Assembly: GCF_019805165.1 (NCBI RefSeq)
Contig: NZ_RWIJ01000032.1
Span: 1 to 64,000 of the forward strand
DNA from: Azospirillum sp. 412522
Lineage (GTDB): Bacteria; Pseudomonadota; Alphaproteobacteria; Azospirillales; Azospirillaceae
Direction of reading: 5' to 3'
DNA length: 64,000 nt
Within the stretch, counting starts at the first letter, position 1; every line of letters begins with the position of its first letter. The notes under the pieces are model-generated. The model did no database searches and had not been told where the DNA came from. It saw only the letters and a list, made by a program, of their open reading frames with translations. Shown in pieces: positions 8,411-17,516 of the stretch. The position numbers were made by a program, and so were the translations under genes.

Positions 8411-10423
8411 ATGTCCATCGCCACCCGCGTCAGAATCGGCACCCGCATCGGCCACCGGATCACCGCCGGCAGCGCCGGAATCCTGCTGTTCCTCGCCGCC
8501 GTCGCCTGGGTCGGCATCGGCAGCCTGTCGGAAACCGGAACGGTGGTGCGGACCTACGGCGATCTGGCCAAGCGCTCAAACGATCTCGGCCGCCTCCAGG
8601 CGCTGATGCTCGAAGCGCGCCTCAAGGCCACCGGCTTCCTGCTGAGCGGCCGCGACGAGGATGCGGACGGCGTCCGGGCGCTGCTGGACGAAGCCGCCCG
8701 CATCATCGGCGAGGGCGCCGGGACGATGGGCGATCCGGCAATGGCGAGCACGGTCAATTCGATGGCCGAGCAGACCGGACGCTACCGGGTCGCCTTCTCC
8801 GAAGTGCAGGAGATGCAGGCGAAGCGGGCCGCCGCCCTGGCCGAGGAGGCCAGGCTGGGCTCCCGGCTGCGCACCATGCTCGACACCATCCTGGCCGACG
8901 CCCGCAAGTCCGGAAACGCCGAGCTGGTGATCCTCGCCAGCCAGACGATGGAACATGTGCTGTCCGCCCGCTTCGTCGCCATGCGGTTCCAGAAGGAGGG
9001 GTCGGCCGGTTTGGCGGCAGCGACGCGCAACGAACTGAAGAACGCCGTGCAGAAATGCGAGGCGATGACGAAGACCGCCGCCGCCCCGCCCCTCGCTGCC
9101 GCCCTGATCAAGACGCTCGCGGCCTACGGAACCGAATTCGACCGCCTGGTGAGCGCGACGGAGACCCGTGACGAACTGGTCGGGGACACCCTCGCCTCGC
9201 TCGGCACGGCGATCGGCACCCAGGCCCGCGACCTGACCGACCAGGGCATTGCGACCGAGAGGACCCTGCGCACCAGCACGATGGCGCAGCTTGAGGAGCA
9301 GCGCCGGGTGATGGCCGCCGTCTCGGCCGCCGGGCTGATCCTCGGCCTTGCCGCCGCCGTGCTGATCGCCCGGAGCCTGTCGCGCCCGGTGGTCGCCATG
9401 ACCGACGCCATGACCCGGCTGGCCGGCGGCGACCGCTCCGTCGCCATCCCCGGCCTCAACCGCCGCGACGAGATCGGCGGCATGGCAAAGGCGGTGCAGG
9501 TCTTCCAGGCCGGCTTGGTCGAGGCCGACCGCATGGCCGCCGACAAGGCCGCAGAGCATGAGGCCCGCGTCCGCCGCAGCGAACGCATCGACGGCCTGAT
9601 CCGGGACTTCGAACGGACGGTGGAAAGCACGCTCGGCCGGGTCGACGGCGCCGCCACCCAGCTCCAGTCCACCGCCCAGGCCATCCAGTCGACCACCGAC
9701 GCGACCAGCCGGCTGGCCGGCGACGCCGTCCGCAGCTCCGGCGAGACCACCGGCAGCGTCGAGACGGTGGCCGCCGCCGCCGAGGAGCTGTCCGTCTCCA
9801 TTGCCGCCATCAGCCAGCATGTCGCCCACAGCAGCCGGGTGACCGAACAGGCGGTCGGCATCGCCCGCATCACCGACGAGACGGTGCGCAGCCTGACCGG
9901 GGTCGCCCGCCAGATCGGCGACGTGGTCCAGCTGATCAGCGGCATCGCCGCCCAGACCAACCTGCTGGCGCTCAACGCGACCATCGAGGCGGCGCGGGCC
10001 GGCGAGGCGGGGCGCGGCTTCGCCGTGGTGGCGAACGAGGTCAAGAGCCTCGCCGCCCAGACCGCCCGGGCGACCGAGGAGATCGAGACCCAGATCGCCG
10101 CCGTCCAGCGCGTCAGCAGCGAGGCGGCCGGCGCCATCACCGAGATCACCAGGGTGATCGGCGAGGTGAACGAGGTCTCCGCCACCATCGCCGCCGCCGT
10201 CGGCGAGCAGCGGGCGGCGACCAACGAGATCAGCGGCAGCATCCAGCGCGCCGCCCGCGGCACCCAGGAGGTCCGCGACACCATCACCGGCGTGACCCAC
10301 GCCTTCCAGGCCACCAGCGACGCCTCGCGTCAGGTCAGATCGGCCGCCGACGGCCTGTCCGGCGAGGCCGGCGATCTGCGCGGCTGCGTCTCCCGCTTCC
10401 TGGCGGACATGCGCGTGGCCTGA
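8411..10423 (+). CDS. methyl-accepting chemotaxis protein
   Basis: A 670-residue transmembrane chemoreceptor: TM1 at about 17-38, a roughly 260-residue mainly helical periplasmic domain that looks like an HBM or four-helix type sensor, TM2 at about 300-322, HAMP at about 322-375, and a signalling domain at about 410-660. The highly conserved hairpin tip (AAQTNLLALNATIEAARAGE) is near residues 512-531. No CheR-binding pentapeptide is seen at the C-terminus. ATG 8411 follows GGGAGG; the open frame upstream is only a shadow of the dehydrogenase. Its place between two pathway genes suggests it senses a sugar, perhaps through ChvE, but the ligand is inferred. Confidence 0.9.
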   Translation: MSIATRVRIGTRIGHRITAGSAGILLFLAAVAWVGIGSLSETGTVVRTYGDLAKRSNDLGRLQALMLEARLKATGFLLSGRDEDADGVRALLDEAARIIGEGAGTMGDPAMASTVNSMAEQTGRYRVAFSEVQEMQAKRAAALAEEARLGSRLRTMLDTILADARKSGNAELVILASQTMEHVLSARFVAMRFQKEGSAGLAAATRNELKNAVQKCEAMTKTAAAPPLAAALIKTLAAYGTEFDRLVSATETRDELVGDTLASLGTAIGTQARDLTDQGIATERTLRTSTMAQLEEQRRVMAAVSAAGLILGLAAAVLIARSLSRPVVAMTDAMTRLAGGDRSVAIPGLNRRDEIGGMAKAVQVFQAGLVEADRMAADKAAEHEARVRRSERIDGLIRDFERTVESTLGRVDGAATQLQSTAQAIQSTTDATSRLAGDAVRSSGETTGSVETVAAAAEELSVSIAAISQHVAHSSRVTEQAVGIARITDETVRSLTGVARQIGDVVQLISGIAAQTNLLALNATIEAARAGEAGRGFAVVANEVKSLAAQTARATEEIETQIAAVQRVSSEAAGAITEITRVIGEVNEVSATIAAAVGEQRAATNEISGSIQRAARGTQEVRDTITGVTHAFQATSDASRQVRSAADGLSGEAGDLRGCVSRFLADMRVA

Positions 10424-10507
10424 TATTCCAGACGCTGACCAGCGAGACCCACCCCAACTCCGCGCCGGGCCGTCCGGTCCGCGCCCCAACCTGAAACCGG
10501 TGTCGAC

Positions 10508-12334
10508 ATGTCCGAGACGAAGCCCCCCTTCCCCCCCAACGCCGATGGTTCAGAGCGTCGCCTGCGGTCGCGCGCGTGGTTCGACAACCCCGCCAACCCC
10601 GACATGACCGCGCTGTACCTGGAGCGCTACCTGAATTTCGGCCTGACGCGGGAGGAGCTGCAGTCCGGCGCCCCGATCATCGGCATCGCCCAGACCGGGT
10701 CCGACCTCAGCCCCTGCAACCGCCACCATCTGGTGCTGGCCGAGCGGCTGCGTGAAGGCATCCGCACCGCCGGCGGCATCGCCATCGAATTCCCGGTCCA
10801 CCCGATCCAGGAGACCGGCAAGCGGCCGACCGCCTCGATCGACCGCAACCTCGCCTATCTCGGCCTAGTCGAGGTTCTGCACGGCTATCCGCTGGACGGC
10901 GTGGTGCTGACCATCGGCTGCGACAAGACCACCCCGGCCTGCCTGATGGCGGCGGCCACCGTCAACATCCCGGCCATCGCGCTCTCGGTCGGCCCGATGC
11001 TGAACGGCTGGTTCCGCGGCGAGCGCACCGGCTCGGGCACCATCGTCTGGAAGGCGCGCCAGATGATGGCGGCCGGCGAGATCGACTATCAGGGCTTCAT
11101 CGAGCTGGTGGCCTCCTCCGCCCCCTCGACCGGCTACTGCAACACGATGGGCACCGCCTCCACCATGAACTCGCTGGCGGAGGTGCTGGGCATGCAGCTT
11201 CCGGGATCCGCCGCGATCCCCGCCCCCTACCGCGAGCGCCAGCAGGCCGCCTACGAGACCGGCAAGCGCATCGTCGAGATGGTGCGCCAGGACATCAAGC
11301 CGTCGGACATCCTGACCCGCGACAACTTCCTCAACGCCATCGTCGTCAATTCCGCCATCGGCGGCTCGACCAACGCGCCGATCCACATCAACGCCATCGC
11401 CAAGCACATCGGCGTGCCGCTGACGGTGGACGACTGGCAGACCCACGGGCTGGGCGTGCCCCTGCTGGTCAACCTGCAGCCGGCCGGCGAATATCTGGGC
11501 GAGGACTTCCACCGCGCCGGCGGCGTGCCGGCGGTGGTCGGCCAGCTGATGACCCAGGGCCTGATCCGCGAGGACGCGCCCAACGTCAACGGCCGCACCA
11601 TCGGCGAGAACTGCCGCAACACCGAGATCCTCGACACCCGGGTCATCCACCCGATCGACGACCCGCTGAAGATCAACGCCGGCTTCGTCGTGCTGCGCGG
11701 CAACCTGTTCAACGCCGCCATCATGAAGACCAGCGTCATCTCCGACGAGTTCCGCGAGCGCTACCTGTCCAACCCGCAGGACCCGGAGGCCTTCGAGGGC
11801 AAGGTCGTCGTCTTCGACGGTCCGGAGGACTACCACCACCGCATCGACGACACGTCGCTCGGCATCGACGCCTACACCATCCTGGTCATCCGCGGCGCCG
11901 GCCCGATCGGCTACCCCGGTGCGGCGGAGGTGGTGAACATGCGGCCGCCCGCCGACCTGATCAAGCAGGGCATCCATTCCCTGCCCTGCATCGGCGACGG
12001 CCGCCAGTCCGGCACGTCGGGGTCGCCGTCGATCCTCAACGCCTCGCCGGAGGCGGCGGCCAACGGCGGCCTCGCCCTGCTGCGCAGCGGCGACCGCGTG
12101 CGCATCGACCTGCGCCGCGGCAGCGCCGACATCCTGATCTCCGAAGCGGAACTGGCCGACCGCCGCGCCGCCCTGGAGGCCGCCGGCGGCTACCCCGCCC
12201 CGCCGTCGCAGACGCCGTGGCAGGAGATCCAGCGCGGCATCGTCGATCAGCTCGACGAGGGCATGGTCCTGAAGCCGGCGGTCAAGTACCAGCGCGTCGC
12301 CCAGACCATGGGGATCCCGCGCGACAACCATTGA
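10508..12334 (+). CDS. araC: L-arabonate/galactonate dehydratase (IlvD/Edd family)
   Basis: A 608-residue Fe-S dehydratase of the IlvD/Edd family, the class that includes L-arabonate dehydratase. Likely cluster ligands are C70 (SPCNRHH), C138 (IGCDKTTP) and C211 (GYCNTMGTAST). It should convert L-arabonate to L-2-keto-3-deoxyarabonate, feeding the dehydratase encoded at 111-1037. The N-terminus is slightly longer than typical family members. It is the last gene of the plus-strand sugar operon and is followed by a strong terminator. Exact sugar-acid preference (arabonate, fuconate or xylonate) cannot be fixed from sequence alone. Confidence 0.87.
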   Translation: MSETKPPFPPNADGSERRLRSRAWFDNPANPDMTALYLERYLNFGLTREELQSGAPIIGIAQTGSDLSPCNRHHLVLAERLREGIRTAGGIAIEFPVHPIQETGKRPTASIDRNLAYLGLVEVLHGYPLDGVVLTIGCDKTTPACLMAAATVNIPAIALSVGPMLNGWFRGERTGSGTIVWKARQMMAAGEIDYQGFIELVASSAPSTGYCNTMGTASTMNSLAEVLGMQLPGSAAIPAPYRERQQAAYETGKRIVEMVRQDIKPSDILTRDNFLNAIVVNSAIGGSTNAPIHINAIAKHIGVPLTVDDWQTHGLGVPLLVNLQPAGEYLGEDFHRAGGVPAVVGQLMTQGLIREDAPNVNGRTIGENCRNTEILDTRVIHPIDDPLKINAGFVVLRGNLFNAAIMKTSVISDEFRERYLSNPQDPEAFEGKVVVFDGPEDYHHRIDDTSLGIDAYTILVIRGAGPIGYPGAAEVVNMRPPADLIKQGIHSLPCIGDGRQSGTSGSPSILNASPEAAANGGLALLRSGDRVRIDLRRGSADILISEAELADRRAALEAAGGYPAPPSQTPWQEIQRGIVDQLDEGMVLKPAVKYQRVAQTMGIPRDNH

Positions 12335-12354
12335 TAGGCATTGACAAGTGCCGG

Positions 12355-12378
12355 GGGGGCGCCTGCGCGCGCCCCCTT
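12355..12378 (+). terminator. rho-independent terminator after sugar operon
   Basis: Perfect 8-bp GC stem GGGGGCGC (12355-12362) / GCGCCCCC (12369-12376) with a 6-nt loop, followed by TT. It lies 20 bp after the dehydratase stop. Confidence 0.7.
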
Positions 12379-12617
12379 CTCCCCCCACGCATCCCTGCAA
12401 TGCCCCACCATTCCGTGTGACCTTTCACGCGCGCCCTTGACGTACGTCCCCCTTTGCCCACATAAGCCCTGACGACACACTCGAAACCCAGCCGTCCGAC
12501 GGCCGCCGCATGGCGCCTCCGGCCGGGTCCCTCCCACCCAGAGATCCGCATCGACGAGCGATGCACGCCCGTCCGGCAGCGTCGAATGCCGGCCTAAGTG
12601 AGACGTACGACAGAGGC

Positions 12618-14138
12618 ATGACGTTTGATTCAAAGCGGCGCCGCATGGCGCCGAACAACCGCGCACGCAACCGCAACCCGCGTCCGCGTGATGACTTCGA
12701 CGGCTCCCGCCCGCCGGCCACTCCGGTCCACGGCGGCGGCCCCACCGGCCCGGTTCCGGGCAAGGACGAGATCCTGTTCCTTCCGCTGGGCGGCTGCTCC
12801 CGCATCGGCATGAACATGGCGCTCTACGGTCATGCCGGCAAATGGCTGATCGTCGATGCCGGCGTCGCCTTCGTCGGCGACGAGCTGCCGGGCATCGACA
12901 GCCTGATGGCCGATCCGGCCTTCATCGAGGAGCGGATGCAGGACGTCGTCGGGCTGGTGGTGACCCACGCCCACGAGGACCATATCGGCGCGATCCACCA
13001 TCTGTGGCCGCGCCTGCGCTGCCCGATCTACGCCAGCCCCTTCGCCTCCCACATCATCCGGGACCGGCTGAAGGAAAAGGGCGCGCATCGCGCCGCCAAG
13101 GTGCAGACCTTCGAGATCGGCGACACGCTGACCATCGGCCCCTTCCGGATCGAGACCATCGCCGTCACCCATTCGATCCCCGAGCCGATGTCGCTGGCGA
13201 TCCGCACGGCGGCCGGCACGGTCCTGCACACCGGCGACTGGAAGTTCGACCCCAACCCGCTGGTCGGCCGCAGCACCGATTTCGCCGCGCTGAAGCGGCT
13301 GGGCGACGAAGGGCTGCTCGCCATGATGTGCGACAGCACCAACGCCGACGTGCCCGGCTCGACGGGATCGGAGGCCGACGCCCGCGCCGGCCTGATCGGC
13401 GCCTTCGCCGGCCGGTCGGGCGCCATCGCGGTGACCGGCTTCGCCTCCAACGTCGCCCGCATGACCGCGGTGGCGGAAGCGGCGGCGGCGGTCGGGCGCA
13501 AGGTGGTGCTGGTCGGCCGCTCCATGCTGCGCATGGAGAAGGCGGCGCAGGCCTGCGGCTACCTCGACCATGTGCCGGACTTCATGGATGTCCGCGAAGC
13601 CTCCTGGACCCCGCGCGAGAACCTTGTGTTCCTGTGCACCGGCAGCCAGGGCGAGGAGCGGGCGGCGCTCAGCCGTCTGGCCCGCAACGAGCACCGCGAG
13701 CTGTGGCTGGAAGAGGGCGACACCGTCATCTTCTCCGCCCGCGCCATCCCCGGCAACGAGGAGGCCCTGGCCGAAATCCACGAGCATCTGCGCGGCATGG
13801 GCGTCGAGATCGTCACCCCGGCCGACGCGCCGGTCCATGTCTCCGGCCATCCGAAGCGCGACGACCTCGCCCGCATGTACGGGATGGTCCGCCCCCGCTT
13901 CGCCGTGCCGGTCCATGGCACCATCGAGCATATGGAGGCCCATGCCCGCCTCGCCCGCGGCTGCGGCGTCGAGCGCGCCCTGGTTCCGGAGGACGGCGAC
14001 ATCCTGCGCATCGCGAAGGAAGGCACCCGGGTGATCGGCCGCATCGAGCCGAAGCGCCTCGCCAACACCGGGCGGGAGCTGATCTCCTGGATCCCCGCCG
14101 ACGTGCAGACGGACGAGGATCTCGTGGTCGCGGCCTGA
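12618..14138 (+). CDS. RNase J-type metallo-beta-lactamase/beta-CASP nuclease, short C-terminus
   Basis: A 506-residue protein with the metallo-beta-lactamase motif HAHEDHIGA (about residues 117-125), GDWKFDPNP and a beta-CASP domain, matching ribonuclease J (5'-3' exo- and endonuclease in RNA decay and rRNA maturation). The basic, low-complexity N-terminus (about 40 residues before GKDEILFLPLGG) is extra. The C-terminus ends soon after PKRLANTGRELISW, without most of the C-terminal domain of classical RNase J proteins (about 550 residues). ATG 12618 is one choice; an ATG at 12645 is possible. The convergent cstA gene follows beyond a strong terminator. It could be a plasmid paralogue of the chromosomal enzyme. 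Confidence 0.82.
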   Translation: MTFDSKRRRMAPNNRARNRNPRPRDDFDGSRPPATPVHGGGPTGPVPGKDEILFLPLGGCSRIGMNMALYGHAGKWLIVDAGVAFVGDELPGIDSLMADPAFIEERMQDVVGLVVTHAHEDHIGAIHHLWPRLRCPIYASPFASHIIRDRLKEKGAHRAAKVQTFEIGDTLTIGPFRIETIAVTHSIPEPMSLAIRTAAGTVLHTGDWKFDPNPLVGRSTDFAALKRLGDEGLLAMMCDSTNADVPGSTGSEADARAGLIGAFAGRSGAIAVTGFASNVARMTAVAEAAAAVGRKVVLVGRSMLRMEKAAQACGYLDHVPDFMDVREASWTPRENLVFLCTGSQGEERAALSRLARNEHRELWLEEGDTVIFSARAIPGNEEALAEIHEHLRGMGVEIVTPADAPVHVSGHPKRDDLARMYGMVRPRFAVPVHGTIEHMEAHARLARGCGVERALVPEDGDILRIAKEGTRVIGRIEPKRLANTGRELISWIPADVQTDEDLVVAA

Positions 14139-14170
14139 CCGCCGCCCGGCCTCTTCTTTCCGGACGGACA

Positions 14171-14214
14171 AAGCGAACGGGCCCTGTGGAACGCTCCACA
14201 GGGCCCGTTCGCTT
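14171..14214. terminator. bidirectional terminator, perfect 20-bp stem
   Basis: Arms 14171-14190 and 14195-14214 are perfectly complementary over 20 bp around the tetraloop ACGC. Arms begin AAGCGAACGGG and end CCCGTTCGCTT, followed by TT. It separates the convergent nuclease and cstA genes and should stop transcription from both sides. Confidence 0.92.
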
Positions 14215-14232
14215 TTCACGATGCCTGAACCG

Positions 14233-16038
14233 TCATTCGGCCGGGGTGGCGACCATCGGAACCTCGACGGCGCGGGCCTGGAACAGCTCCTTCCATTTCC
14301 GCAGCGCGGCGATCAGGATGACGAAGCCCAGCACCAGCATGATGATCGAGATGCCGGCGTTGAAGGGGTTGTAGCCCTTGGCCGCCTTGTTCAGATAGAC
14401 GTTGGCGATCATCCAGTAGCCGGCCACGTTGACCGTGACGAACAGGTAGGCCAGCGGGATCAGGCAGGTCAGCACATAGACCCGCTTCTGGGCCAGCCGC
14501 AGGATGATGGTGGCGCCGATGATCAGGCCGACCGAGGCCATCAGCTGGTTCGACACCCCGAACAGCGCCCAGACCGAGTTGATGTCGCCCGAGGTCAGCA
14601 GATACCCCCAGGCCACGCAGGCGATGACGCTGGCGATGATCGATCCGGGGACCCAGTCCAGCCGCTTCATCGGGGCATAGACGTCGCCCAGCAGGTCCTG
14701 GATCAGGTAACGGGCGACGCGGGTGCCGCTGTCGACGGCGGTCAGGATGAACACCGCCTCGAACATCACGACGAACTGGAAGAAGTAGGAGGCGAGGCTG
14801 TTGAACCACGGCACGCGGGTGAAGATCTCGGTCATGCCGACCGCCAGGGTCACAGCACCACCGGTCCGGCCATAGAGGTCGAGGCCGATCTCCTGGCTCA
14901 GCCGCGGCAGGTCCACCACGTCCATGCCCAGCGCCTTGAAGGCGGCCGGCGCGGAGTTGATGGCGAAGTAGTCGGCCGGATGCAGCGAGGTGGCGGCGAT
15001 CAGCGCCATGACGCCGACCAGGCATTCCGCCAGCATGCCGCCGAAGGCCACCGGACGGATGTCGCTCCACTTGTCGATCAGCTTGGGCGTGGTGCCCGAC
15101 CCGATGAAGGCATGGAAGCCGGAGATGGCGCCGCAGGCGATGGTGATCGAGATGAAGGGCCAGACCGGGCCGTTCAGCACCGGGCCGCCGCCATGGATGA
15201 AGTCGGTCAGGGCGGGGAAGCGGATCTCCGGGTTGATGAAGACGACGCCGACCACCAGCGCGCCGAACACGCCGACCTTCATGAAGCTGGACAGGTAGCC
15301 GCGCGGGGTCAGCAGCAGCCACACCGGCAGCGCCGTGGCGAAGAAGGCGTAGATGGGCAGGATGACGGCGACCGTCTCGGCGTGCAGCGTCAGCCACTGG
15401 CCCAGCAGCGTGCCCTCGATGTAGGGGCCGGCGAAGACCGAGGCGGCGATGGCGGCGATGCCGACCTGGGTGGCGCCCTTGGACGAGCCGGTGACCCGTT
15501 CATAGAGGCCGAGCGCGACGGCGATCGGGATCGTCATGAACACCGCGAAGGCGCCCCAGGCGTTGCGTTCCAGCGCATGGACGACGACCATCGACAGGCC
15601 GGCCATCGTGATGGTGATGATGAACAGCATCGCCAGGCCGGTGCACCAGCCGGCCACCGGGCCGAGTTCGGCCTTGGCGACCTCGGACAGCGACTGTCCC
15701 TTGTGCTTCATCGAGGCGAACAGCACGACGGTGTCGTGCACCGCGCCGCCGATGACGCAGCCGATCAGCAGCCACAGGAAGCTCGGCAGATAGCCGAACT
15801 GGGCGGCCAGCACCGGGCCGACCAGCGGGCCGGCGGCGGCGATGGCGGCGAAATGCTGGCCGGCATTCACCCACTTCTTGGTGGGCACATAGTTCTTGCC
15901 GTCCTCCAGCATATGGGACGGGGTGACTTCCGAATCGTCGGCACGGAGAACCTTGCGCACGAAGAACACGCCGTAGAAGCGGTAGCAGAGCGCAAGAATG
16001 CAGAGTGTCGCGATCACAAAGGTTAGGGCGTGATCCAT
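14233..16038 (-). CDS. cstA: carbon starvation protein CstA (pyruvate/peptide transporter)
   Basis: A 601-residue inner-membrane protein with about 16 hydrophobic segments. The conserved CstA block DGKNYVPTKKWVNAGQHF (about residues 46-63) and the following GPLVGPVLAAQFGYLP are intact. E. coli CstA is longer (about 700 residues) and has been linked to pyruvate and peptide uptake under carbon limitation. AGGAGA precedes the ATG. A small YbdD-like gene and a LytS/LytR (BtsS/BtsR-like) system lie within 6 kb, as expected for a pyruvate-responsive system. Substrate is inferred from the family. Confidence 0.93.
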   Translation of the reverse strand: MDHALTFVIATLCILALCYRFYGVFFVRKVLRADDSEVTPSHMLEDGKNYVPTKKWVNAGQHFAAIAAAGPLVGPVLAAQFGYLPSFLWLLIGCVIGGAVHDTVVLFASMKHKGQSLSEVAKAELGPVAGWCTGLAMLFIITITMAGLSMVVVHALERNAWGAFAVFMTIPIAVALGLYERVTGSSKGATQVGIAAIAASVFAGPYIEGTLLGQWLTLHAETVAVILPIYAFFATALPVWLLLTPRGYLSSFMKVGVFGALVVGVVFINPEIRFPALTDFIHGGGPVLNGPVWPFISITIACGAISGFHAFIGSGTTPKLIDKWSDIRPVAFGGMLAECLVGVMALIAATSLHPADYFAINSAPAAFKALGMDVVDLPRLSQEIGLDLYGRTGGAVTLAVGMTEIFTRVPWFNSLASYFFQFVVMFEAVFILTAVDSGTRVARYLIQDLLGDVYAPMKRLDWVPGSIIASVIACVAWGYLLTSGDINSVWALFGVSNQLMASVGLIIGATIILRLAQKRVYVLTCLIPLAYLFVTVNVAGYWMIANVYLNKAAKGYNPFNAGISIIMLVLGFVILIAALRKWKELFQARAVEVPMVATPAE

Positions 16039-16472
16039 GACGGCTCTCCTGAAAAGGATATGCCGCCGGTGTAATCCCGCCGCGAAGTGCCGTGGGGTGG
16101 AATGCCGCGAGCGGCAGCCGGGAGCTGCTAAGCGGCAGCCGTCCGGGGGCGAGCGGCGCTGCTCGGGCGGCCGGGGATGGGCCGATCAGGTGGCCGGCGG
16201 CAATGCTCACCGGGAATCGACCCCTTGCGGTCCGGGACGACGCTGTCCTGGGACCATCGCACAGCTTGGCCACATCTCCTTTTCCGGGAACGGGAAGGAG
16301 AGCCATACCGTCGGCGTGACCGTGGACAGGGCGTTCGAGGTTATGGAAACACGTGATAAAGTTTGTCCTTCTCGTCATGCGCACGCGCCATGGTTGATAT
16401 TTGTGGATGCCGGGATTTCAGCCATGTAGAGTTCCGCAACGTCCCGACATATCAGCGGAAGGCCGCGCGCCC
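16039..16472. promoter_or_regulatory. divergent intergenic region cstA / pncA
   Basis: A 434-bp gap without a credible gene; open frames here lack ribosome binding sites and family resemblance. It must hold the promoters of cstA (leftward) and nicotinamidase (rightward). The stretch at 16335-16420 is locally AT-richer. I could not identify a convincing LytTR direct repeat or CRP-type site by eye. Confidence 0.5.
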
Positions 16473-17102
16473 ATGACCGACCATTCCTTCCAGCCGACCG
16501 ACGCGCTGCTTCTTATCGATATCCAGAACGATTTCTGTCCCGGCGGCGCGCTGGCGGTGCCGGCAGGCGATGAGATCATTCCCGGCGTCAACCGGCTGAT
16601 CGAGGCCTTCCAGAGCGTCATCCTCAGCCAGGACTGGCACCCGGCGAACCACAGCTCCTTCGCCACCCAGCACCCCGGCAAGGCCCCCTACGACACGGTG
16701 GAGATGTCCTACGGCACGCAGGTGCTGTGGCCGGCGCACTGCGTGCAGGGCACCTGGGGGGCGGAGTTCCATCCCCGCCTCAACGCCACCAAGGCCGAAC
16801 TGGTGATCCGCAAAGGCTACCGGGCGGGCATCGATTCCTATTCCGCCTTCTACGAGAATGACAAGACGACCTCGACCGGTCTGGCCGGCTACCTGCGCGA
16901 CCGCGGTTTCCGCCGGCTGTTCTTCGCCGGGCTCGCCACCGACTTCTGCGTCGCCGCCTCCGCCATCGATGCCGTCCGCTGCGGCTTCGAGGCGGTGGTG
17001 GTGCACGACGCCTGCCGCGGGATCGACACCAACGGTTCGATGGCCGACGCCCACAAGCGCCTTGCCGCCGCCGGGGTAATGGGGATCTACGGGCCGGTGT
17101 GA
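16473..17102 (+). CDS. pncA: nicotinamidase/pyrazinamidase
   Basis: A 209-residue cytoplasmic isochorismatase-fold amidase that hydrolyses nicotinamide to nicotinate for NAD recycling. The catalytic triad is visible: Asp in LLIDIQNDFCPGG near residue 15, Lys in LVIRKGYRAG, and Cys in GLATDFCVAAS. The metal-site motif SQDWHPANHSSF is also present. Length equals the family norm. GGAAGG lies somewhat far upstream of the ATG; no better start exists. Confidence 0.93.
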   Translation: MTDHSFQPTDALLLIDIQNDFCPGGALAVPAGDEIIPGVNRLIEAFQSVILSQDWHPANHSSFATQHPGKAPYDTVEMSYGTQVLWPAHCVQGTWGAEFHPRLNATKAELVIRKGYRAGIDSYSAFYENDKTTSTGLAGYLRDRGFRRLFFAGLATDFCVAASAIDAVRCGFEAVVVHDACRGIDTNGSMADAHKRLAAAGVMGIYGPV

Positions 17103-17279
17103 CCGGCCGCCGGCCGGCGCACGTGGAACCGTCGAATGCCGCAAGTGGCGGACGCGACGTGGCGGGTGGCAATCGGCAAAAAGGGTGGGCGGCACCGCTC
17201 AAGCCCCGGAATGAGCCGCTCAAGCGGCCAGACCGCCGCTCGCCGGAAACCGGCCCAGCGCATGCCGCGACGGCCTATG

Positions 17280-17293
17280 GTGGGACGTCCCAC
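17280..17293. promoter_or_regulatory. candidate parS palindrome, copy 1 (15/16 match)
   Basis: GTGGGACGTCCCAC, a perfect 14-bp palindrome located 28 bp before the YbdD-like ATG. The wider 16-mer differs from the two other copies (27760-27775 and 32199-32214) only in its first base. The shared frame TGT-N3-ACGT-N3-ACA is that of bacterial parS. Confidence 0.5.
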
Positions 17294-17321
17294 AACGCGG
17301 ACTCCCCGCCAGAGATCTCCG

Positions 17322-17516
17322 ATGAACGCTCCCAGCCCGCGTACCCCCCTGCGCAAGGCGCTCGCCAACCTCCGCCGCCTGTTCAACGACGATTCCTACG
17401 AGCGCTACCGCGAGGCCCAGGCCCGCCTCGCCCCGGACGAGCCTCCGCTCGACCGCCGGTCCTTCAAGGCCCGGCAGATCCTGATGACTCTGGGACGCGG
17501 CTGCTGCGGCCGATAG
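17322..17516 (+). CDS. small YbdD/YjiX-like (DUF466) protein
   Basis: A 64-residue basic protein. Its core YERYREAQARLAPDEPPLDR, followed by a SFKARQ-type segment and a terminal CC, resembles the YbdD/YjiX family, the small proteins that accompany CstA-type pyruvate transporters and are needed for their activity in E. coli. Here it is separated from cstA by pncA rather than directly downstream. The last 53 bp overlap the convergent yihY gene. The nearest SD-like sequence is weak. Identification is by motif only and moderately sure. Confidence 0.6.
   Translation: MNAPSPRTPLRKALANLRRLFNDDSYERYREAQARLAPDEPPLDRRSFKARQILMTLGRGCCGR

Noticed and set aside
16037..16429. Possible gene in the cstA-pncA gap
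   Set aside because: The frame starts inside cstA's control region, has no family resemblance and no ribosome binding site.
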